DNA of 7,752 nucleotides, from the NCBI GenBank assembly GCA_003154135.1, contig PMCN01000056.1, forward strand, positions 1 through 7,752. The letters are read 5' to 3'. Below are positions 1-6,168 of the stretch, piece after piece; the stretch's first letter is position 1, and each line of letters starts with the position of its first letter. The position numbers were made by a program, and so were the translations under genes. The notes beneath the pieces are model-generated. The model was not told the origin of the DNA. It did no database searches and saw nothing but the letters and a program-made list of their open reading frames with translations. The stretch is from Acidimicrobiaceae bacterium (GTDB lineage: Bacteria; Actinomycetota; Acidimicrobiia; Acidimicrobiales; Ilumatobacteraceae).

Positions 1-152
1 GTCTTGCCGGTGCCGGCCGGGCCCTCCACGAGCACCGGCTTGCCAAGACGATCGGCCAGGAATGCCACGCCGGCAATGCCGTCGTCAGCCAGGTAGTTCA
101 CGCCCTTGAGTCCGTCACGGACCGCTTGGACGCTCTCGAAACGATGAGCCAT
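1..152 (-). CDS. MoxR-type AAA+ ATPase, N-terminal fragment
   Basis: Only the first 50 codons are present; the gene runs off the left edge of the window. Read on the minus strand it begins MAHRFESVQAVRDGLKG and reaches a Walker A (P-loop) motif, GPAGTGKT, at residues 44-51, whose last codon is cut by the edge. The stretch KPVLVEGPAGTGKT, roughly 40 residues after a short helical leader, is the usual opening of MoxR/CoxD-like AAA+ ATPases. Members of this family act as cytoplasmic chaperone-like ATPases, often beside genes for von Willebrand factor A domain proteins, and help mature metalloenzymes or membrane complexes. The partner gene would lie outside the window. The ATG at 152-150 is chosen because it sits 7 nt after a good -10 box and gives a family-like N-terminus. 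Another P-loop AAA+ subfamily cannot be excluded, because Walker B, sensor and arginine-finger regions are missing. Confidence 0.8.
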   Translation of the reverse strand, partial: MAHRFESVQAVRDGLKGVNYLADDGIAGVAFLADRLGKPVLVEGPAGTGK

Positions 153-159
153 GAACGGC

Positions 160-190
160 ACCCTACTGGCCGACTTGACTCCTCGGTCAA
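160..190 (-). promoter_or_regulatory. Promoter of the MoxR-type ATPase gene, apparently leaderless
   Basis: On the minus strand TTGACC (190-185) resembles a -35 box, matching five of six TTGACA bases. TAGGGT (165-160) fits the TANNNT -10 box, with a 19-nt spacer that is slightly long. The ATG starts 7 nt after the -10 box, so transcription would begin at or next to the A of the start codon, giving a leaderless mRNA. A GGG overlapping the -10 box could act as a weak ribosome site if transcription started further upstream. Confidence 0.5.
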
Positions 191-226
191 TCGAGATGAC
201 GCGCGTGCGCCGGCTCGGAACGTCCG

Positions 227-256
227 TTCCAGGGGTGTCGCAAAGTGTTCTAGTCT
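227..256 (+). promoter_or_regulatory. Probable promoter of the subtilase gene
   Basis: TAGTCT (251-256) fits a TANNNT -10 box. TTCCAG (227-232) lies 18 nt upstream and is a weak -35 match. The predicted transcript would start near 262-263 and carry a leader of about 32 nt with a clear Shine-Dalgarno sequence, unlike the short or absent leaders at several other starts here. It is divergent from the MoxR promoter, with about 60 bp between the two -35 and -10 sets. Confidence 0.4.
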
Positions 257-274
257 CTCCGCACCCACCCGACC

Positions 275-285
275 GGAGAAGGAGA
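275..285 (+). promoter_or_regulatory. Ribosome binding site that fixes the subtilase start
   Basis: GGAGAAGGAGA is a strong purine-rich Shine-Dalgarno sequence ending 9 nt before the ATG at 295. It selects this ATG over upstream in-frame candidates such as the ATG at 151. The choice places a classical signal peptide at the very N-terminus. Confidence 0.8.
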
Positions 286-294
286 CCCTCCGCC

Positions 295-3200
295 ATGAAG
301 CGTGCGTTCGTCGTCGCTACAGCCCTCGTCGCCAGCATCGGCCTCACCGCCGGTGCCTCGGCGCAGAGCGGCTCGCCATCGTCCTCATCGTTGCGACAGT
401 TCGGTCGCTTCCATCAAGTGGCCGTGCCCGCGCATGCCAAGATCACCAACCTGCCGAGCCGCGTGTCGGCCGACAAGGTGGTCACCGCCACCGTCGTGCT
501 GCAGGGCGACGACGTCAGCACGTCGCAGGTGAAGGCGCAGGACGCCGGGCAGACCTTCGATCGCAAGGGCGCTCAGCGCCGCGTGGCCGACGAGCAGGCT
601 GTGGTCTCCACGAAGCTGCGCGCCGCCGGGGCCACCGTGCGCTCCTCCACCCAGACCGTGCTCAACTCGGTCACCGTGCGCGTGAAGGTGAAGGACCTCG
701 ATGCGGTCGCCGCCATCTCGGGCATCACCCAGGTGCACGTGTCGCGCACGCTCACCAAGTTCAACGGCACCTCCGACGTGTACACGGGAGTGCCCTCGGC
801 ATGGAACGACCTCGGCCTCACCGGCAAGGGTGAGGTGATCGGCGTCATCGACGACGGCATCGACTACTACCACGCCGACTTCGGCGGCAACGGCAACCCG
901 GCCTCGTACGCCAACGACAACCATGCGGTCATCGAGCCGGGCACCTTCCCCACCGCGAAGGTCATCGGCGGTTACGACTTCGTCGGCGACGCATACAACG
1001 CCGACAACGGCACCACGCCCATCCCCGACCCCGATCCCATCGCCTGCGGCGAGCACGGCACGCACGTGTCGGGCACCGCGGCCGGCCAGGGCGTGCTGTC
1101 GAACGGCAGCACCTTCACCGGCCCGTACAACGCGGCCACGCTCTCGAGCAACACGTTCAACGTGGCGCCGGGCGCCGCTCCCGAGGCGAAGATCCGCATC
1201 TACAAGGTGTTCGGCTGCGCGGGCAGCGTGTCCGACGACGTGGTCACCGCCGCCATCGACCGCGCCGCGGCCGATGGCGTCAACGTCATCAACATGTCGC
1301 TCGGCTCTGCGTTCGGCACCGGCGACGAGCCCGAGGCGCTCGCCATCGATCACGCCACCAAGCTCGGCGTGCTCTCCGTGGTCGCCGCCGGCAACGAGGG
1401 CCACAACGCCTACATGGTCGGCGGTCCGTCGACGGCGAACACCGCGCTGTCGGTGGCCGCGGTCGACGCATCGCGCGCCACGTTGCCCGGCGTCGCCATC
1501 ACCGGCGACGTGACGCTCAACGCGCAGAACTCCAACCTCTACGACTGGTCGGCCGGCTCCATCAGCGGCACCACCGTCGACCTCGGCCTCGGTTGCGACG
1601 CGTCGGCGTACGCCGGTCACGCAGGCCAGATCATCATCACTCACCGCGGCGTGTGCACACGCGTCGAACGGGCCACCGACGGCCAGAACGCCGGCGCGGC
1701 CGCCGTCATCCTCATCAACAACGGTCCCGGCCTCCCGCCGGTCGAGGGCGCCATCCCCGGCGTCAGCATCCCGTTCATCGGTGTCGCGCAGGCCGACGGG
1801 GGTCTGTTCGCCGACGGGCAGTCGCTCACCCTCGGGCTGGGCGCCGACATGCCGAACCCGGCCTACACCAACACGGCCGACTTCAGCTCGGCCGGCCCGC
1901 GCAGCGACAGTGCCCCCAAGCCCGACATCGCCGCACCGGGCGTCAGCCTGCTGTCGGCGTCGGTGGGCACGGGCACGCAGGGCCTCATCCTCTCCGGCAC
2001 GTCGATGGCCACGCCGCACACCGCAGGCATCGCCCTGCTGGTGCGCCAGGCCCACCCCGGTTGGGGTCCGCTCGCGGTGAAGGGTGCGCTCATGTCGAAC
2101 GCCGACCCCACCCGCATCGGCGACTTCAACGTCCTCAACGACGGCGCGGGCCTCGTCGCGGCGAAGGCCGCCGCCGACACCGTGGCGTACCTCTCGACAC
2201 CTGACGGACTCGACAGCCTCGCCTTCGGCTTCCAGGAGCTGAAGAACAACTACACCGACACCCGCACCATCACCATCACCAACACGTCGCGGTCCAACAT
2301 CACCTACGACATGTCGGCACAGCTCGATTCGCTCGGCCTGTCGAAGTTCAGCGTCAGCATCAACCCGAAGGTCGTTCGGGTGCAGGGCCGTTCGTCGGAG
2401 AAGGTGGCGGTCACGCTGCGCATCAACGACCCGCAGCACCTGCCCGATGTGAGCAGCGACGACGGTGGCGGGCTGTCCAGCATCAACGGCCTCGTGTGGG
2501 CCACCCCGCGTGGCACCACCACCGGCGTCCATGCCTTGAAGGCACCGTTGGTGCTCGTGCCGTACGGCCTCTCCGACGTGCAGGCAGCCGGCGCACACAC
2601 CGGCGCCCGCACCCACGGCCCGCAGCTCGTCGACACCCTGCTGTTCTCGAACCAGGGCGTGCACGCCGGCAACTACGACACCTATGCGTGGACCCTCACC
2701 GATCGCTCGCACGACAACGGTGACCCGCGGGTGCCCGACGTTCGCGACGTCGGCGTCCAGCAGTTCAACCTGGCGCCCGGCCTCGACCTCGCGGTCTTCG
2801 CCATCAGCACGAACAACCGGTTCGCGACACAGGCCACCAACGAGTACGACGTGAACATCGACGTCAACCACGACGGCACTCCCGACTTCCTGCTCGTCGG
2901 CATCGACAACGGGCTGCTCACCGCGGGCACGCCCGACGGCACCGTCGTGGCGTTCCTGATCGACCTCGGCTCCGGGGCAATCGTCGGTCATGGGTTCAAC
3001 GCGTCGGCACCGGCCAACGGGTCGACCATCGAGCTGCCGATGCTCATCCAGGACCTGGGCGGGCCGACGTCGTTCGACTTCTCGGTGGCCAGTTGGACGG
3101 TCCTCGACAGCCTGGCCCCCGACGTCACCGGCACCGCTCACTACGACGCGGCGCACCTGGCGGTGCAGTCGGGCGACTTCGGCGCCCTCGCCCCCGGTCA

Positions 3201-3345
3201 CGGCGCTGCAGTGGCCGTCACCGTCGACCCGGTCGCGGCTGCGGCACAGGGAACGCTCGGCTGGCTGGTGGTGTCGCAGGACGACGCGGCCGGCGCACGC
3301 GAAGCCGACCGCGTGTCGCTCACGGTCGATCGTGGCAATCGATGA
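295..3345 (+). CDS. Secreted subtilisin-like serine protease (S8) with PA domain insert
   Basis: Complete protein of 1016 residues, probably a secreted endoprotease. Residues 1-23 form a Sec signal peptide (MKR, hydrophobic core, ASA|QS cleavage). Residues of about 60-157 resemble an inhibitor I9 propeptide. The catalytic set is Asp186 (VIDDGID), His254 (HGTHVSGT), oxyanion Asn367 (AAGNEG) and Ser570 (SGTSMATPH), all intact. A protease-associated (PA) domain of about residues 425-515 is inserted between Asn and Ser, as in Vpr and lactocepin-type subtilases; PA domains are thought to influence substrate access. The mature part has only four cysteines: 251 and 308 in the catalytic domain, 434 and 454 in the PA domain, which suggests two disulfides. 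From about residue 639 the sequence is beta-rich, beginning like an Fn3-type domain (TITITNTS). It includes an EF-hand-like loop, DVNHDGTPD, at 856-864. No LPXTG or C-terminal membrane anchor is seen, so release to the medium is likely. A hairpin terminator follows. Substrate unknown. Confidence 0.95.
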   Translation: MKRAFVVATALVASIGLTAGASAQSGSPSSSSLRQFGRFHQVAVPAHAKITNLPSRVSADKVVTATVVLQGDDVSTSQVKAQDAGQTFDRKGAQRRVADEQAVVSTKLRAAGATVRSSTQTVLNSVTVRVKVKDLDAVAAISGITQVHVSRTLTKFNGTSDVYTGVPSAWNDLGLTGKGEVIGVIDDGIDYYHADFGGNGNPASYANDNHAVIEPGTFPTAKVIGGYDFVGDAYNADNGTTPIPDPDPIACGEHGTHVSGTAAGQGVLSNGSTFTGPYNAATLSSNTFNVAPGAAPEAKIRIYKVFGCAGSVSDDVVTAAIDRAAADGVNVINMSLGSAFGTGDEPEALAIDHATKLGVLSVVAAGNEGHNAYMVGGPSTANTALSVAAVDASRATLPGVAITGDVTLNAQNSNLYDWSAGSISGTTVDLGLGCDASAYAGHAGQIIITHRGVCTRVERATDGQNAGAAAVILINNGPGLPPVEGAIPGVSIPFIGVAQADGGLFADGQSLTLGLGADMPNPAYTNTADFSSAGPRSDSAPKPDIAAPGVSLLSASVGTGTQGLILSGTSMATPHTAGIALLVRQAHPGWGPLAVKGALMSNADPTRIGDFNVLNDGAGLVAAKAAADTVAYLSTPDGLDSLAFGFQELKNNYTDTRTITITNTSRSNITYDMSAQLDSLGLSKFSVSINPKVVRVQGRSSEKVAVTLRINDPQHLPDVSSDDGGGLSSINGLVWATPRGTTTGVHALKAPLVLVPYGLSDVQAAGAHTGARTHGPQLVDTLLFSNQGVHAGNYDTYAWTLTDRSHDNGDPRVPDVRDVGVQQFNLAPGLDLAVFAISTNNRFATQATNEYDVNIDVNHDGTPDFLLVGIDNGLLTAGTPDGTVVAFLIDLGSGAIVGHGFNASAPANGSTIELPMLIQDLGGPTSFDFSVASWTVLDSLAPDVTGTAHYDAAHLAVQSGDFGALAPGHGAAVAVTVDPVAAAAQGTLGWLVVSQDDAAGAREADRVSLTVDRGNR

Positions 3346-3372
3346 TCACGCGCTGATGCACTGATCGCACCA

Positions 3373-3411
3373 CACGGGCCGGCAGGGGGCAACGCCTCTT
3401 GCCGGCCCGTG
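3373..3411 (+). terminator. Hairpin terminator after the subtilase gene
   Basis: A perfect 12-bp inverted repeat (CACGGGCCGGCA at 3373-3384, TGCCGGCCCGTG at 3400-3411) can be extended inward by five pairs, two of them G-U, to a 17-bp stem closing on a 5-nt loop (3390-3394). It starts 28 nt after the subtilase stop. No T-run follows, so it is the U-less, stem-only type proposed for high-GC actinobacteria. The far arm abuts the murJ promoter region. Confidence 0.75.
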
Positions 3412-3425
3412 GCGCGAGCTACCCT
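3399..3425 (+). promoter_or_regulatory. Probable promoter for the upstream ORF and murJ
   Basis: TACCCT (3420-3425) fits a TANNNT -10 box and lies exactly 6 nt before an ATG at 3432. The -35 region is poor: TTGCCG at 3399-3404 has only a 15-nt spacer and overlaps the terminator stem. If active, it would start transcription at or beside the A of that ATG, 47 nt upstream of the murJ GTG. Confidence 0.4.
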
Positions 3426-3431
3426 CTGCCG

Positions 3432-3482
3432 ATGGCCTCCTGCGCTGCGGACCCCTCGAGGCCGTCCACCGTCTCGCCGTGA
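3432..3482 (+). CDS. Candidate 16-codon leaderless upstream ORF coupled to murJ
   Basis: An ATG 6 nt after a -10-like TACCCT opens a short frame encoding MASCAADPSRPSTVSP. Its TGA (3480-3482) overlaps the murJ GTG (3479-3481) as GTGA, the arrangement used for translational coupling. murJ itself has no convincing Shine-Dalgarno sequence: the nearest, GAGG, is 17 nt upstream. Ribosomes finishing this ORF could therefore supply initiation at murJ. The peptide resembles no family I know, and its role would be regulatory through position rather than product. A chance ORF is the alternative, because 16 codons carry little statistical weight. Confidence 0.35.
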   Translation: MASCAADPSRPSTVSP

Positions 3483-5296
3483 GCACGCTCGTCAGGTCGA
3501 ACCTCGCGGTCGCCAGCGGCACCGCGGTCTCACGCATCACCGGCGTGGTGCGCGTGGCCGTGCTGGGCGCGGTGCTGGGCACTCCCAGCGCCGTCGCCGA
3601 CGCGTACGACCTCGCCAACGGCACCCCCAACATGATCTACGAGCTGTTGCTCGGCGGGGTGATCAGTTCCAGCCTGGTGCCCCTGCTCACGCGGCTGCAC
3701 GAGGACGACGACCGCGACGGCGAGAGCGCTGTGATCACCGTGGCGGCTGTCGTGATGGGCGCCATCACCATCGTCGCGGTGGCCGCCGCGCCGCTCATCT
3801 TCCACCTCTACTCGCTGCTCACGTCGGCGTCCGTCGACGCGACGAAGTACCGAGCGGTGGGCACCATCCTGGCCCGCCTGTTCCTCATCCAGATCTTCTT
3901 CTACGGCATCAACGCACTCGCCGCGTCGTTGCTCAACGCGCGCCGGCGGTTCTTCGCCGCGGCGTGGGTACCGGCACTGGCCAACATGGTCATCATCGGC
4001 TCGGTGCTGCTGGTGCCGCGCGTGAACCACCACCGAGTGCCCACCCTCGACGACGTGCTGCACAACAGCGCGCTGCGCTGGGTGCTCGGCGGCGGCGCCA
4101 CCGTGGGCATCGCGGTGATGGCGCTCGCGCTGCTGCCCGCGCTGTTCGCGGCGAAGGTGCGACTGCGCTTCCGCCCCAACTTCCGCCATCCCGCGGTCCA
4201 CACGCTGCGCCGCCTGTCGGGATGGGCGCTCGGCTACGTGGTGGCCAACCAGGTGGCCGTCGTGGTCATCCGCAACCTGTTGCGCGGCGGCGGCGGCACC
4301 ACGTTCGCCTACTCGCGCGCATACCTGTGGTTCGTGCTCCCCCACGGCCTGCTCGCGGTCAGCGTCGCAACGACGTTCCTGCCGGAGATGGCCAGCGCCA
4401 TCCGGCGCAAGGACCGCCGCGAGCTCATCGACCGAACGCAACTGGGCATCCGGCTCATCGCGCTCGTCACCGTGCCCGCCGGCTTCGGTCTGTTCGTGTT
4501 GCGCCGCTCCATCATCGGCGCCGCGTTCCAGCACGGTCACGTCACCGCGGCCGACGCACTCAACACGTCGCGGGCGCTCGGCGGCTTCGCGCTCGGCCTC
4601 GTCGGCTTCTCGGTGTACCTGTTCGTGCTGCAGGCGTTCTACGCGCACCAGGACGCGCGCACGCCCTTCGTCATCAACGTGTTCGAGAACCTCATCAACA
4701 TCGTGCTCGCCATCGTGCTCGTCGACCGCTTCGGTCTGCTCGGGCTCGGCCTCTCCTTCGCCATCGCGTATCTCGTGAGCGCGGTGTGGAGCCTGCAGAT
4801 CCTCGGCTACAAGGTGCCCGGCTTCCCGCTGCGTTCCATCATGTCGGGGCTCTACCGGGTGGCGCTGGCGGGCCTGGTGATGGCCGAGGCCGTGTGGGCC
4901 GTCGCCCGCAAGGTGGGAGCCAACTCCGGCACCGGCTCGGTGCTGCGCGTGGTGGTGGGCACGGTAGTGGGCATCGTCGTCTACCTCGGCGTGCTGGCGC
5001 TGCTGCGGGCACCCGAGCTCGACCAGCTGGCGGCACGCTTCACCCGCCGGCGTGCCGGCGGGCCCACGCCGCCGTCAGGCGAGGGCGAGCACCAGGAGAT
5101 CGTCGCGGTGGATGGCCTCGTGGGCGACGTCGCTGGGGAGGTCGCTGGTGCGGCGCCCCTTGATGCTGCGCAGCACCACGCTGTTGCTGAGCACGATGCC
5201 GCGAGCCACGGCGACACCATGGAGATCCCGCACGTCGACGACATCGCCTTCGTCGAAGGATCCGACGACGTCGACGATGCCGGCCGGCAAGAGTGA
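3479..5296 (+). CDS. murJ: Lipid II flippase MurJ (MviN family) with extended C-terminus
   Basis: Polytopic inner-membrane protein of the MOP exporter superfamily that moves lipid II, the undecaprenyl-linked peptidoglycan precursor, from the cytoplasmic to the outer face of the membrane. The N-terminus (VASGTAVSRITGVVR, then ADAYDLANGTPNM and ELLLGGVISSSLVPLL) is typical of MurJ. Arg19, Arg25 and Asp41 align by eye with the essential E. coli Arg18, Arg24 and Asp39. About 14 hydrophobic segments follow, including LPHGLLAVSVATTFLPEMAS in the middle. The membrane core ends near residue 521, a normal family length. About 84 residues remain, of which residues 533-605 are encoded antisense to proB. 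This tail is hydrophilic and acidic and contains no recognisable domain; in particular it is not the pseudokinase domain of mycobacterial MviN. The GTG start is chosen by homology. A possible upstream ORF may couple its translation. Core identity is secure, but biological significance of the tail is doubtful. Confidence 0.93.
   Translation: MSTLVRSNLAVASGTAVSRITGVVRVAVLGAVLGTPSAVADAYDLANGTPNMIYELLLGGVISSSLVPLLTRLHEDDDRDGESAVITVAAVVMGAITIVAVAAAPLIFHLYSLLTSASVDATKYRAVGTILARLFLIQIFFYGINALAASLLNARRRFFAAAWVPALANMVIIGSVLLVPRVNHHRVPTLDDVLHNSALRWVLGGGATVGIAVMALALLPALFAAKVRLRFRPNFRHPAVHTLRRLSGWALGYVVANQVAVVVIRNLLRGGGGTTFAYSRAYLWFVLPHGLLAVSVATTFLPEMASAIRRKDRRELIDRTQLGIRLIALVTVPAGFGLFVLRRSIIGAAFQHGHVTAADALNTSRALGGFALGLVGFSVYLFVLQAFYAHQDARTPFVINVFENLINIVLAIVLVDRFGLLGLGLSFAIAYLVSAVWSLQILGYKVPGFPLRSIMSGLYRVALAGLVMAEAVWAVARKVGANSGTGSVLRVVVGTVVGIVVYLGVLALLRAPELDQLAARFTRRRAGGPTPPSGEGEHQEIVAVDGLVGDVAGEVAGAAPLDAAQHHAVAEHDAASHGDTMEIPHVDDIAFVEGSDDVDDAGRQE
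5043..5062 (-). terminator. GC hairpin just after proB, possible operon terminator
   Basis: CCCGCCGGC (5043-5051) and GCCGGCGGG (5054-5062) form a perfect 9-bp inverted repeat around a 2-nt centre; in RNA the innermost pairs would open. On the minus strand it begins 12 nt past the proB stop, a normal terminator position for obg-proB. No T-run is present. It also lies inside the last part of murJ, at the point where the membrane core ends and the unusual tail begins, so it could stall both transcripts. Confidence 0.45.
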
Positions 5297-6166
5297 CGTG
5301 CCGCGCTCGACGAGCGCGCGTCGGGCACCGTCGTCGACCACCACCGCACCCTCCACGTTGGTGGCGAACCCGATCCACAGCTTGCGCGCCGGCAGGTTCC
5401 GGCTGCTCGGCAGGAACGTGGTGCCCACGGCCTCGCCGCGCACGGCATCGACCAGCACGTTGGGCCGCGATGCCTGCGCGATGACCGCACGCACGCCCGC
5501 CCACGACGCCATGCGCGCCGCCGACAGCTTCGACGCCATGCCACCACTGCCCCGGCTGCTGCCCGACGCGGTGGCCTCCACCGACAGCAGCGGGTCGTCG
5601 GCAGCCACCACCTCCACGAGCCGCGCCGAGGGGTCGGTGCGCGGGTCGGCGGTGTAGAGACCCGGCGTGTCGGTGAGCAGCACCAGCACGTCGGCCGCCA
5701 CGTTGTGTGCGACCAACGTGGCGATGCGGTCGTTGTCGCCGAAGCGGATCTCGTCGGTGGCGATGGCGTCGTTCTCGTTGACGATGGGCACGCAGCCCAG
5801 TTCGAGCAACCGCACCAGGGTCTGGCGGGCGTGGAGGTACTGGCGGCGGTCGACGAAGTCGTGCGGCACCAGCAGCACCTGCGCGGCGACCAGACCGTGC
5901 CGGTCGAGCGAGCGGTTGTAGGTCTCCATCAACCGGCTCTGACCGGCGGCGGAGATGGCCTGCAGGGTGGGCATGTCGCTGGGACGGGCCGTGAGGCCCA
6001 GCGCCGACACGCCCGCCGACACAGCACCCGACGAGACGAGGATGACATCGTGGCCCTCGCCGCGCAGCGCAGCGAGCTGATCGCACACCGCGTCGATGAC
6101 CGCGCGGTCGATGACCCCCATGCGATCGGTGAGCGAGGAGGTGCCGATCTTCGCCACGACCCGCAT
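5075..6166 (-). CDS. proB: Glutamate 5-kinase (gamma-glutamyl kinase)
   Basis: Cytoplasmic enzyme that phosphorylates L-glutamate with ATP to gamma-glutamyl phosphate, the first and usually proline-inhibited step of proline synthesis. The 363-residue protein has the full family length. The amino-acid kinase domain shows KIGTSS at 6-11, SSGAVSAG at 45-52, PIVNEND at 127-133, FGDND at 142-146, TDTPGLYTADP at 165-175 and the GSGGMASKL loop at 206-214. A complete PUA domain follows from about residue 262 (KLWIGF) to the end. The ATG at 6166 is chosen because AGGAAGAG (6182-6175) sits 8 nt upstream, within the last codons of obg, and because it gives the expected N-terminus. It lies 2 nt after the obg stop, so the two genes are cotranscribed and probably translationally coupled. 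proA, the next pathway gene, does not follow. The last 222 bp overlap murJ on the other strand. Confidence 0.96.
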   Translation of the reverse strand: MRVVAKIGTSSLTDRMGVIDRAVIDAVCDQLAALRGEGHDVILVSSGAVSAGVSALGLTARPSDMPTLQAISAAGQSRLMETYNRSLDRHGLVAAQVLLVPHDFVDRRQYLHARQTLVRLLELGCVPIVNENDAIATDEIRFGDNDRIATLVAHNVAADVLVLLTDTPGLYTADPRTDPSARLVEVVAADDPLLSVEATASGSSRGSGGMASKLSAARMASWAGVRAVIAQASRPNVLVDAVRGEAVGTTFLPSSRNLPARKLWIGFATNVEGAVVVDDGARRALVERGTSLLPAGIVDVVGSFDEGDVVDVRDLHGVAVARGIVLSNSVVLRSIKGRRTSDLPSDVAHEAIHRDDLLVLALA

Positions 6167-6168
6167 GC

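Noticed and set aside
151..294. A 48-residue N-terminal extension of the subtilase starting at the ATG at 151
   Set aside because: It would put the signal peptide inside the protein, run through the predicted promoter and overlap the start codon of the divergent ATPase gene. The ATG at 295 has a strong ribosome binding site.
385..3201. A 938-codon open frame on the minus strand, antisense to the subtilase gene
   Set aside because: Its codon boundaries match those of the subtilase gene, so stops would need TTA, CTA or TCA codons in the protease, which are rare at this GC content. The product is a low-complexity Arg/Val/Gly/His mixture with no domain, while the plus strand encodes a fully conserved protease.
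3530..4648. A 372-codon minus-strand open frame antisense to murJ
   Set aside because: In register with murJ codons and open for the same codon-usage reason; it encodes a charged repetitive sequence with no motif.
3409..5163. A 584-codon plus-strand frame overlapping murJ
   Set aside because: It is a frame-shifted reading of murJ, rich in Arg, Ala and Gly. The murJ frame has the conserved membrane protein.
4983..5296. The murJ tail as a pseudokinase or regulatory domain like that of mycobacterial MviN
   Set aside because: The tail is only about 84 residues, has no kinase-like motif, and most of it is dictated by the proB codons on the other strand.
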